The notes below the pieces were generated by a model, which did not search any database, was not told where the DNA came from, and saw only the letters and a list, made by a program, of their open reading frames with translations. 64,000 nt of DNA from Metellina segmentata (lineage: Eukaryota; Arthropoda; Arachnida; Araneae; Tetragnathidae). Both the position numbers and the translations under genes were made by a program. Positions 1 through 12,200 of this stretch are shown one piece after another (position 1 is the first letter of the stretch; each line of letters opens with the position of its first letter). Where the stretch lies: assembly GCA_947359465.1 (NCBI GenBank), contig OX375878.1, positions 93,091,377-93,155,376 of the forward strand, given 5' to 3'.

Positions 1-221
1 AATGGTAGAACGGCTCGCCACCTGACGACAAGAATGGGTCAATGAGCATAGAGAGAAAATTACACGTCCATTTTAGTGAAGTACCATAGAGGCTGAAATA
101 ATATCAGGAGCTGACTGTTAGCATTTGTCTGTGATTGTGAACTGGCCTTCACGCCTAGGGTGACCTTACCAGGATAATACTCTCGACACATTACACCCGA
201 ACTTCGCAGTTTCAATTCGTT
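1..221. other. Intron sequence, nothing recognised
   Basis: No coding or repeat match is seen here. In the minus-strand gene this lies downstream of exon 9. Confidence 0.5.
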
Positions 222-223
222 AG

Positions 224-1640
224 CCCTCTTGGGGGTTCGACTAGATATATCGTCGGATTATGTTTTTTGCTTATCCTAGATATCTGGTCATCAAAATATT
301 GCCGATAATTTTTAGAATAACGACATCAAGACCTGGTCAGTTTTCTTCTAATGACTAGATATCTCATCCATTAAGATCTGGCCAGTTTTCTTCTAATGAC
401 AAATCTGTTCCATCAAGATCTGGCCAGTTTTGCTAATGACGAGATATCTTATCCATCAAGATCTGGCCAGTTTTCTTCTAATGATGAGATATCTCATCCA
501 TCAAGATCTGACCAGTTTTCTTCTTATGAGGAGATATCTGTTCCATCAAGATCTGACCAATTTTCTTCTAATGAGGAGATATCTCATTCATCAAGATCTG
601 ACCAGTTTTCTTCTTATGACAAGATATCTGTTCCATCAAGATCTGACCAATTTTCTTCTCATGAGGAGTTATCTGTTCCATCAAGATCTGACCAGTTTTC
701 TTCTTATGACAAGATATCTGTTCCAGCAAAATCTGACCAATTTTCTTCTAATGAGGAGATATCTCATCCATCAAGATCTGACCAGTTTTCTTCTTATGAC
801 AAGATATCTGTTCCATCAAGATCTGACCAATTTTCTTCTAATGAGGAGTTATCTGTTCCATCAAGATCTGACCAGTTTTCTTCTTATGACAAGATATCTG
901 TTCCATCAAGATCTGACCAATTTTCTTCTAATGAGGAGATATCTCATTCATCAAGATCTGACCAGTTTTCTTCTTATGACAAGATATCTGTTCCATCAAG
1001 ATCTGACCAATTTTCTTCTAATGAGGAGTTATCTGTTCCATCAAGATCTGACCAGTTTTCTTCTTATGACAAGATATCTGTTCCATCAAGATCTGACCAA
1101 TTTTCTTCTAATGAGGAGTTATCTGTTCCATCAAGATCTGACCAGTTTTCTTCTTATGACAAGATATCTGTTCCAGCAAGATCTGACCAATTTTCTTCTG
1201 ATGAGGAGATATCTCATCCATCAAGATCTGACCAGTTTTCTTCTTATGACAAGATATCTGTTCCATCAAGATCTGACCAATTTTCTTCTAATGAGGAGAT
1301 ATCTCATCCATCAAGATCTGACCAGTTTTCTTCTTATGACAAGATATCTGTTCCATCAAGATCTGACCAATTTTCTTCTAATGAGGAGATATCTCATTCA
1401 TCAAGATCTGACCAGCTTTCTTCTTATGACAAGATATCTGTTCCATCAAGATCTGACCAATTTTCTAACGAGGAGTTATCTGTTCCATCAAGATCTGGCC
1501 AGTTTTCTTCTAATGACGAGATATCTCAGCCATCAAGATCTGCCAGTTTTCTTCTAACGACGAATCTGTTCCATCAAGATCTGGCCAGTTTTGCTAATGA
1601 CGGAGATACCTCGTCATGACAACCACAAGGAGAGATGACT
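224..1640 (+). mobile_element. Left end of a piggyBac-like element with expanded subterminal repeats
   Basis: TTAG (a one-base variant of TTAA) is followed by CCCT and, 13 bases on, a degenerate form of the palindrome GACGAGATATCTCGTC. The same order occurs at 50178 after a perfect TTAA. Past the 45-bp array, the end TTTGCTAATG plus ATACCTCGT also matches 50347-50373. No right terminus is visible before exon 9. Assignment to piggyBac rests on TTAA/CCCT only. Confidence 0.45.
322..1612. repeat. 45-bp minisatellite, about 28 units, 90-bp higher-order period
   Basis: Units built around TCAAGATCTG, TTTTCTTCT and a GA.ATATCT block alternate between two types, one with TTATGACAAG and one with AATGAGGAG, so the true period is about 90 bp. 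Because 45 is divisible by 3, at least two frames stay open, producing a spurious 407-residue ORF with 15-residue repeats. Single-base indels near both ends switch the frame, which argues against protein coding. Confidence 0.93.
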
Positions 1641-1731
1641 TCTAAGAGGAAATGTATCTGAAAGTAGTGTTCAAAACGCTGCTTTCTGCATTAGACACAC
1701 ACATTGAAAGGTAAAATACAACTACCTTCAC

Positions 1732-1959
1732 CTCTGCCTTGCCAGGTAATGATGACGATGCCTCTGACTGTTTTCCTCTGCCCCAGATCCACCATCCAAA
1801 CAGGGTAGTCCACGTAGTAGTTGTCCAGGATGGCACAGCGCCTCAGGTGAGTGTCTTCGTCGCCATCCACTGCGTAAGAGGAGTGGCCGTCTTTCCATCC
1901 CATCCAAGAGTGACGCTTGTCGTTCACCCACGTGTCCTTCTTGTAGGCCAAATTCTCAA
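1732..1959 (-). CDS. Exon 9: N-terminal half of a fucolectin/FTP-like domain
   Basis: The exon is 228 bp, phase 1 to phase 1, with acceptor CTTTCCAG and donor AGAG|GTGAAG (a second donor lies 6 nt further on). It encodes NLAYKKDTW, AVDGDEDTHLRRCA and YPVWMVDLG, the order seen in eel-fucolectin/tachylectin-4/pentraxin-1 (FTP) domains, whose AVDG and PWW.VDLG signatures match. The rest of the domain must lie left of the window. Confidence 0.85.
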
Positions 1960-3147
1960 CTGGAAAGACATGCACGGAAATGAGGAATGTGACACGTAAA
2001 CACCACTAGGCAGGTAAGCTTAATTTACACCTCATTTGGGGGTTGCTCAACGGGTTATTGGCGAGGGTTTGGGATTAATCCCGAAAGGAAAGATCCTCGT
2101 AATTTTGGACTACGGTCAGATGACGAGGTCAACACCCGATCCGGCGCTCCACCTCTCCAAGCTTCTACACCACTCCAACGTGGGAACATTTGAGGCCACT
2201 ACAGATAAAACGTGCAAAAGCCCTCACACGACGATCTTTGGTTGGACCTAGTTTGGAACTCGCAACCGGTGGTTGCCAATCGGCGACTCTAAGGACTGGG
2301 CTAGCAACAGGAGGGTTGCGAGTTCGATTTCACCCCAACACCGTCGTGTACAAATGGAGTTGATGCGCGTTGAATCGGTAGTGGGATCAAATTCAAATGT
2401 CCCCTCGTTGGCGTGGTGAGAAAGTTTGGAGTGTGAGGTGACAGCTCAGGTGTGACCTCGTCATCTGACCATGGTTCAGAATTACGTTGCGTTGTCGTCT
2501 GAAATCTTTCCCTGCGGGTTCGATCCCGGAACTCAGGCTCGATTCTGTAAATTCCTTAGGCTTTCTTCATGTTACATCCATTTACTTCGCGGTTGGTTGG
2601 TAATTGATAATTATTAATTAGCGTCGTACTAGAGCAACACATAGGACTATTGACCACTGTCCGGGATCAATCCCTTAAGGGAATCGAGGTTGATTGGGGC
2701 ATATGGTGAAAGGTGCATATTTGGCAAAGCTGCGCCAACCACGACAGACAACGTCAAGTACTGGAGATTCATCCACAAGAAAGGTTTCTCAGACGCAGAA
2801 GAAAGAAATACACCCAAAGATGAATAGAACCTGCACTGCCTACAGCTCTCATGTTGTTAGTGCAGAGGGCAAATCCACTGAGCCACACTTTTCAGGGATA
2901 CGAAATTTTGAGAATTGTCACTACAATTATCCAAATGTTGGAACGATTGTACACGACCCTATTCAAAAAATTGGTAATTTTTAGTTAACGTCGTACTAGA
3001 GCAACACAACGGGCTATTGACGACGGTCCGGGATCAGACCCTTAAGGGAAAGATCCGAGGACAATAGCTCGTAATTTTGAACCACGGTCAGATGACGAAG
3101 CACCACCTGAGCTGGCATCCCACTCTCCAAACTTCCACGCCAACCCA

Positions 3148-3222
<75 letters not shown>

Positions 3223-6200
3223 TTTGGATAGCTATAGATATTTTATAGAGGAAATGGTAACCTTTTATGTGCCTAGGATCATGCGACTAAAACTAGTAGT
3301 AAACGTGAGTTCTTAGGCTACTTTCTTCTGCGACAAAGAAACAAACATTCATCATCTGGTTGATACAGGAGACGAGGGAAAACGATCATCCATTGATTTA
3401 TCAATGATTGGTCGGCGCGACATAGTTGTAGACTGGCGATTTCACCATTTTTGTCGCTACACTAGAAATGCGCATTCCCACCTACCATGTCATATGCTGT
3501 TATAGCGCCAGACGAGACGATGATGCCAAATCGATCAACCAATTTTTAACAGAACAGTCACGTGACTACTAGTCGACATGTTGGCCACACTTTTTGAAGC
3601 TCCTCTCAACAGCAATGCTCAGTCTATGTATATTTCATGTCTATGATTTTAACCAACCATTCTGTTCATAAAATTGTTTTCAGCTCATATTATTGAAATA
3701 TGTGTGTACTCTGCCAAACGTTTTAAAGTTTCTTTCTTTTTTATTATTTTAGAACTATATTTAAATAGCTGTAAAATATCTGGTTGAAACATTCATTCTA
3801 GTTCATTTTTTGATATGCTGAAGTAAGCACGTCACATTGGTGACGCAACCTGATTCTAAATTGTATTTAAGAATGAGTAGTCACTTACCACATTCGGAGT
3901 CTGTATGTACTCTGAAGAATCCTTGACCACACTCTCCTGTAAAATAGTTATTAAATGTCACCTGTTTGAATTAAATTGATATTTTGGGTAATATTAAAAG
4001 TTTTATGAAACGGGCTAGTTCTGCATATTTTCGGATGAAAGCTCTGAAAAAAACATGATTATGTACCTTTTCGAAGATTTAAGATTTTTGATAAGTTCAC
4101 CTTTGAGTTGGCAGCCGATAAGACCGACTCTCATACTGACCCTTCCCCGCCATGTCATGGGATGTATTCGGATATAACGAGTTGTAAATGGCTGGTTGAA
4201 GTAGTGTCTTCTTTCTGTGTTCTTGTCCATATTGCCTCCGAATTCCTAAAAAAAAATCACTTTGTAAAATTTGTTGGAAATATCCCTTATAATTAATAGC
4301 GTATCCGGAAAAGTGAAAACTCAAAATAGTTCAATCTTTTTAGATATAAATGGGTTTTATTAAACTCGAAACAACCATAGAACGGTGTAATTAGCCTACT
4401 TAAAGCACAAAATATTCGTAGATTAAGTGATTGAGTACATATAATCCAATTTGTGTGCTTGACCTCCGCTTATAAGGTAAGGTAATTTTAGTTAACGTCG
4501 TACTAGAGCAGCACAGCGGGTAATTGACGACTGTCCGGGATCGGTCACTTAAGGGAAAGATCCGAGGACAACACCTCGTATTTTTGAACCACGGTCAGAT
4601 GACGAAGCAACACCTGAGCTGGCACCCTACTCTCCAAACTTCCACACCAACCCAACGTGAGGACTTTCGGCCACGACAGATTTAAGGTGCACCAGCCGCC
4701 TCTACACCATACACTTACAAACATCCATGCACGGACCTGGATTCGAACCAGGAACCTTCCGATCTAGAGGCTAACACCTTAACCAGTATACCGGTTGGTC
4801 GGCATCTCCTTATAAATCGTAGTCAAGTAATGGTAATTAGGTAATTTAAGTTAACGTCGTACTAGAGCAGCACAGCGGGCAATTGACGACTGTCCGGGAT
4901 CGGTCCCTTAAGGGAAAGATCCGAGGACAACCCCTCGTATTTTTGAGCCACGGTCAGATGACGAAGCAACACCTGAGCTGGCACCCTACTCTCCAAACTT
5001 CCACACCAACCCAACGTGAGGACTTTCGGCCACGATAGATTTAAGGTGCACCAGCCGCCTCTACACCATACGCTTACAAACATCCATGCACGGACCTGGA
5101 TTCGAGCCAGGAACCTTCCGATCTAGAGGCTAACACCTTAACCACTATACCGGTTGGTCGGCATCTGCTTGTAAATCGTAGTCAAGTAATGAACGTACGC
5201 AAAAGGAAAGTTTTTACTGGTGCAGAAGTACACCCAAAGAGAAAAAGAATCTGCGCCACCTACAACTCGCAGGTTGGTAACTCAGTACACAAACCCACTG
5301 AACCATGAGAACTCATGTCCATAGAGGGAAAAACCAAACCAACAATGGTTGGTTGATAGGTAGGTGAATTTATATCGCACTGGAGCATCACAACGGGCTA
5401 TTGGCGACGAACTAGGATCAGTTCCCGGAATGCTTCATCCGAATGGGATACCCGGACGCCCTGTTTACGAGTAGGTGATTCTCTTCACTGCATGTTAGAC
5501 AGAGGGCTTTCGACGCACCTCCGAGGAAGAACTTGAATTCATGAGATCATCCTAATGGTGTCAAAAACGTGACAACAATCATTAGTCAAATATTAAACAC
5601 GTTCGCACGCTGGTGTTAGCAGACAGCGTGCGATACCAAATATAAAGTCACGCGTGTTATTCCTTCCCATTCAAAATTTAACTCTGTTCCAGATATCTTT
5701 TCCCGAAAATATGAATGACCGTCAAATCAAATAGCCCGTTGTGTTGCCCCAGTGCGACGGAAGTTAACCTTTACGCTGCGGCAGATAGACAGTTGTTTCC
5801 ATTAAAATTTCGTTCAAACCAGCGGCATGGTATAGATCTGTGTACTGTGGATGTTATCCCTCTTTCAAGTGACTGCATGCATCGATCACCATTTTCGAGA
5901 TGTCAGCGACTGACCTTTCTAGAGGGTTTCTTCTATTGTTCACCCTGTCGACCGTGAGGTGTGAACGCTTTGGGGGAAAGGCAGCAGGTAGCTGCGGTGA
6001 TATCTGTCGCACGCCAAACGATACGCTACACAATACTATGAAAGGAAAGCGTCAGTAACAAATACCAATCCAGGCTCTATCTCTCAAATTAGGTAAGGGG
6101 GTCGGACATGCAAACGAAAGAGCCGTTCTGTGAGACGATTGAAAAAAATCTAAGCTCTGCAGCGTAAAGGCCAAACTGTTTTTATTTTTATTCATTTATC

Positions 6201-9200
6201 ATTACGACTTGTTATGTTTGAATAAATCATGTTTTCTTGTTCCTGTGATCCTTTATGCACAGTTGATAACATGATGGAATAACTGATTGCTGCTAGCCAG
6301 CATTTGAGTCGGGGTTCTTCCGGAAGCCAGAGCCGGAACTACCCAAGGTGGTGACCCCAAAAAACATCACACGAAGAGTCTCCTAGCCGCATGGGTAAAT
6401 TTGTGAAGCAAACAATTCCTAGCTCACTTCCAAAAGGGTTCGGAGAATGGTTCAGGCATCAAAATTATGGCAAGACGTGTAGGTTCAGGAAGATCGAATT
6501 ATGACGGTCACTGAAATTATAGACTCCTGTGGAAATTTCACCCGAAGCTTAAGTCCGAGAAATGGCTGGACGAATAATTAGAGATAAGGCTCTATACATC
6601 TCCCGCCTTAAAAGCGCCGAGTAGGGGGATCACGTAAGGTTGACCTGAAGGGCACCCCTTCCACCTGTCAAATTCGAACACCGTGATAAAACTTACAAGC
6701 CTGCGGTTGGCTAGCGATGTCTGATTTTCGATTTCACACCGAAGCAATTCTTGTAACTTGTCGAGACCTATGCGAAATTTTCCTACATCCGTAGTGACTT
6801 CAGCTAGTCGGAACAGCACTCCATTTAAGATACTATACAGGATCAATCCCGAAGGCGAACACGGACAACACGCCGTAGTTCTGAAATACGGTCAGATGAC
6901 GAGTTCACCCTCTTACTTGGCACCTCGCTCTACAAACCACGCTTAAGCGAGGATGATTGAGGCCTCGAAAGATTTTACGTGGACCAGCCCCCGACAAACC
7001 AACAATGGAAGTACATTTTATGTGAGAAGTATATTCTTTCAAACTAACTATAGGTGGCGGTAGTGTTTCTGCGATGATATGTTTTAGACGCACGTATTCC
7101 GAACGCGAAGACATTAGGCTTGTTCTTCGAATATGTCAGCATTTAACCGAGGAATGAATTCCAAATTGATATCTGATAATTGACAGGCCAACGCCAAGCG
7201 TTGTTAAAGCGGTGATAAACTACTTTTTAAGGTAATCCGTTGTGCAGATGGTAGGTAGGTATTTAAATCAACGTAGCACTGGTGCAACAGAACTGGCTAT
7301 TGGAGATTGGTTATCGTAAGCAAATTGTCGAGACCTATGCCAAATTATCCTCTGGGATTTCCCTACATCCGTAGTGACTTCAGCTGCAACACCATCTTAA
7401 GACTACAGGATCAAATCAGAATGGAAAGATCCGAGGACAGCACCATACAATTTTGAACTACAGTCAGATGACGAGGTCACACCTGAACTGACGCCCCACT
7501 CCAAACTTCCACACCACGCTAACGTGAGGATATTTAGGACTACGACAGTAGTCCTAAATTTAACGTGCACCAGCCCCTTTTGTACACGATGATCTTTGGT
7601 TGGATTTGATCGCAACCGTCGGTTACTAATCCGTTACTCTTCCAACCGGGCAACTACGGCCCCGTTGTGGGGTGAAAGAGAAATACTACGCTACAAATCT
7701 TGGGTATGATAGAATTAAACAAATACATGGGAAATTGAAATACAATAATTACATAAATGTATTTATAAAATTAATTACTAATACAATTAGCGCTGAACAT
7801 CTATATATATAATTCTCTTACGTGGCACGCAAAAAAGACGTTATTTGTAAACGCGTTTTGGCAATACTGTACGATTGTTTGTTTATCGCGAAGTCTCGCG
7901 CATCGATTGAATTTATAGCGTTATCGGATGAAATTTTATTGAAAAAAAAAAGGAAATTTTAATGAGCTGTTGCAGTTAGTTTATAATAGAAATCAAAGAA
8001 AGCGGAGGATCTTTTCAGGGCCATTTAAAAAACGGTCCTTTTCAGGACCAACAATTATAGTTCAACAAGACGCTTGCACTACAACTTTCGGCAACAAACT
8101 CAATGAAAAAGTGTGGGTCGTTTGAGTGCTGGGAAAATGTACACACAAACAACTTGCTGGGTATTCAATTTCCAAAGCAACGCTCACATTTCGAGTCAAA
8201 ATTTGCACAAAGTTTTCATTTGAATTCTGATTTTAGAAATACTGTATATATTTTTTCTGTAATACAGCAAATTTAGATTTAAAAAACATTTTTTTGGTAA
8301 CATATTTTGTAAACAATCCCTTCTGTTAGGACACATGTCTTCATTGAGGCGAGCGAAGCGAGCATAGGTTCGCGCAGCGAACCAATGAGGATTGCGAAGC
8401 AATCCTCCGGGGGTTGGCGAGCGTTAGCGAGCAGGGGGCAGGCCCCCTAGTCTATATATATATTTCTCTTACGTGGCACGCAAAAAAGACGTTATTTGTT
8501 ATAGCGTTTTTGGCAACATTGTACGATTGTTTGTTTATCGCAAAGCCTCGCGCTTCAATTGAATTTATAGCGTTATCGGATAAAATTTTATTGAAAAAAA
8601 ATGAATTTTCATCGAGCTGTTGCAGTTAATAATAGAAATCAAAGAAAGCAGAGGATCTTTTCAGGGCCATTTAAAAAAGGTCCTTTTCAGGGCCTACAAT
8701 TATAGTTCAACAAGACGCTTGCACAACAACTTTCGACAGCAAACTCAATGAAAATGCGTGGTTGGCTCGAGTGCAGGGGTAAATATACACTCAAACAACA
8801 TTCAATTTCCAAATCCGCCCTCACATTTCGAGTCAAAATTTTCTCAAAGTTTTCATTTGAATTCAGATTCTATCGGTACTGTATATATCTTTTCTGAAAA
8901 ATAGCAAAAAAATTTAGGTTTGAAAAATGTTTTTTGGAATATCATATTTTGTAAACAATCCCTTCTGCTAGGACACATGTCTTCATTGCTGCGAGCGAAG
9001 CGAGCATAGGTTCGCGCAGCGAACCAATGAGGATTGCGAAGAAATCCTCCGGGGGTTGGCGAGCAGGGGGCGAGCCCCCTAGTAATATATGTTCACCATG
9101 TGTGAACATATGCTATGTTTAGCGGTGATTGTATATAATCGCGTATTCAAATGGTAATGGTAATTTTAGTTAACGTCGTACTAGAGCAACACAACGGGCT

Positions 9201-12200
9201 ATTGACGACGGTCCGGGATCAGTCCCTTGAGGGAAAGATCCGAGGACAACACCTCGTAATTTTGAACCACGGTCAGATGACGAAGCAACACCTGAGCTGG
9301 CACCCCACTCTCCAAACTTCCACGCCAACCCAACGTGAGGACTTTCGGCCACGACAGATTTACGGCGCACCAGCCGCCTCTACACCATACGCTTACAAAT
9401 ATCCATGCCCGGACCCGGATTCGAACCAGGAACCTTCCGATCTAGAGGCTAAGACCTTAACCACTATACCGGTTGGTCGGCCGTATTCCCCACCACTCGG
9501 ACCGCGGCTCTTTCTGGAGTTGCAAGGGGACTCCATAACTCCGCAGATCATGGGTCTATCCGTGTAGGAGGAATATGTCAGTCTCTAACGTGGCGAAGCC
9601 GCTCTAGCCAGCAGGCTATCGGTTTGGGTCGTAGGAACTGGCACAGGGCGATGCCGCTGTTCCTGCGATCAAGTAGCGACAGGAACCTCCTTAGGTGCCA
9701 CACGGAAACTAGCGGTGTCGGGACCACTCCCCGGCTGCCCTAGGCCAATACCTGTACGCTAACGAAAGAAGGCTATCTGGCGGACGGCAAGGGTCTGCAA
9801 GACTCCATAGATGATGGTATCGGTTGCCCACGGTACCGGATAAACAGGGATGTTGGGGCAGCCTGCTGTTCCGTTGGGCTACTCAGGAACACCTATAGGT
9901 TCCTAGGAGATGCCTGGGTGTGCGTCTCTGATCACCCCTCGGCACGAATCTATGAAGAAAACTTTTCCGGCTCAAAACGGACCTAAGGTTGACTGATATC
10001 AATGAGCCGGACCACATATCTTCAGCGCACACATTCCAGGGTCGACCACGTCCACTCCCTATCGTGTTCATCCTGGGCAGATAAGGGTTTTTCGGACGGC
10101 GTGTCACTAGGCCCACTTCTAATATTTCTCATTAGAGGCTTTCCCTAGCTTCGGCTAATCCGCTGTGGGTTTTCAGTAACTCGGTACGGAGGGGTCTGCT
10201 TCCATTCGAAGGAAGGAAGGAAGGTCGGCAGTATTCAAATGGAGGTAATGGTAATTTTTAGTTAACGTCGTACTAGAGCAACACAACGGGCTATATTCAA
10301 ATGGAGGATTCGAAGGCTGAAATTAATAGAATACTTAGTGAATTACTCTGAAATAAAAGGAAACGATTTTAGGCATGGCATGAAAATATATAATGCTTTA
10401 ACAGATAAAATTAATTTTGGTATGAGAAATGCAATACATGTTTTAAAAACTGAATTTTTCATAAGTTAAGATAATTTGATAAACCTGTTTGTGTACCTTA
10501 GGGCTCACCAAATTGTCATCTTTGTAGTAATGCCAGTGGTTGGTACTGTTGGAATAAGACAAGGCGAACGAGGTGACCCACTGTTTCCTCCGGCTGTCCC
10601 CTCTTCCCTTGGTCACGACACCAGTCACCCTGGTCGGTGGACCAAGGTCTATTTGAAGCCACTGCCTCACTGTTATTTAAAAATGGATAGAAAAACCCCG
10701 TGAGAAAATACTGAAATAGGAATCAAATATGTCGAATCTACTCGAGAAAAATGACACAGTTAAAAATTTAATAATTTAAAATAAATTCTACTAAACTCGA
10801 ACAAGCCATGGGAGTCGAAATAAGGAATTATACTAAATAATTTTAATATAAAGATGACAGAATTCTTAAAATTTCTAACTGATGAATAAAATGCTTTGGG
10901 CCTTTTAAAACTTTGGACCTGCAAAATTCAATGTTTTGAGTTCTTTCTTCACTTTTCTTGAGAAGGTACAATGTCCGAAAACTAGTTGAAATAGAATTTA
11001 AATGAGTAGGGTAGGTGCTCCAAATATCGCTCCTGTGCTTAATATCGCCTACTCGTGTTTGAAAGCTACTATCCGCGACATCTATGAATTTATGCAGTTA
11101 CCTTGACGATCTAGGGTTTTGTCACACGTAGCGCCAACGGCAAGATTCCTATCAGTTATATCAACAACACTATTGCATCTGAAGTATTTGAGGCTGTGAT
11201 TAACGTATTTTTTGTCTCCAATCCATCCAGGGAATATCCAGGTAAGTGTTTCCAAATCATAATTTCGCTTATATGACCTGAAAGTACATTAAATACTAAT
11301 GGTAGGTATGTATGCTCTACTAACAACTCGTTTTTAATAGTAGCTCCTCATTTCGCCTAGTGGGCGGTATTAGGTAGAGTGCCTATATAATAAGAGTGGC
11401 GACAAGGGACCAAATTTGGCCCAATGAGCATTCGCGGCAGCCATTTTTCTACCAGAATCGTCGCAAAGATGGTTGCTGGGCGAATTAATGTATCATTTCA
11501 AGGAGAACAAAAAGCATATGATTGTTATAATGTGGATACATTCGGTATAAATGAATCATATAAACGCTCAATTACATGCGTAATTGATGAGATGGATTGC
11601 ACAACGCGCTAACTTAGATTGCGGGAAACACCATGTTGTTCAAAAAAAGCTATTTACTTAAAAAGTCTTCAAATTTATACCGACAAAATACTAAAATAAT
11701 ACTAAATAAACATTCTAGAACACGAAATGGAACATGAATAAGCTATATTTTCTTTTTAATTTAATATACACACGTTTTTCTCGAACACCCAAAAAGTTCC
11801 CATGTTAAGTCTACGGGAGCTAGGAAAAGACCGCCTCGGGCAGTAGAAAAGGTCTTTAAGCCAATCAGAAAGTGTTTCCCGTATGTCGCCATTCTTATTA
11901 TATAGGCACTCTAGTAATAGGAACAGGGGTAGGCGATATTAGGAACCCACTCTTGAAAATTCTCTTGGGAAACTTTTTGAAGCTTTACTAGTTAACTTAA
12001 ACTGACATAAGTAAAGAAGGTATAGGATCTCTGGAAACCAAAGGAGAATAGTTCCTAGTGATATTCATTTAGTTTCCAGCTTGATTTCCCAACCCAGGAG
12101 GCTGAGATACAGAGAAATAGTTAGGGTAGGCGATATTTGTAACACCTACCCTATGATGGAAAATTCTTAGAACACACTATATTCTTACTAATAAAGGCAA

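Noticed and set aside
396..1619. 407-codon ORF with 15-residue repeats, looking like a repetitive structural protein
   Set aside because: The 45-bp unit is a multiple of three, so another frame is also open for 375 codons. Indels at both array ends switch the frame, there is no splice or promoter context, and the same module occurs in transposon ends elsewhere.
3077..3316. ORF with a long Tyr-Ile run
   Set aside because: It is the (AT)n microsatellite translated.
9151..9567. 138-codon ORF and other ORFs reading STPTQRE, LTLGWCGSLESG or similar
   Set aside because: These are translations of SINE-A/B bodies and recur wherever the SINE does.
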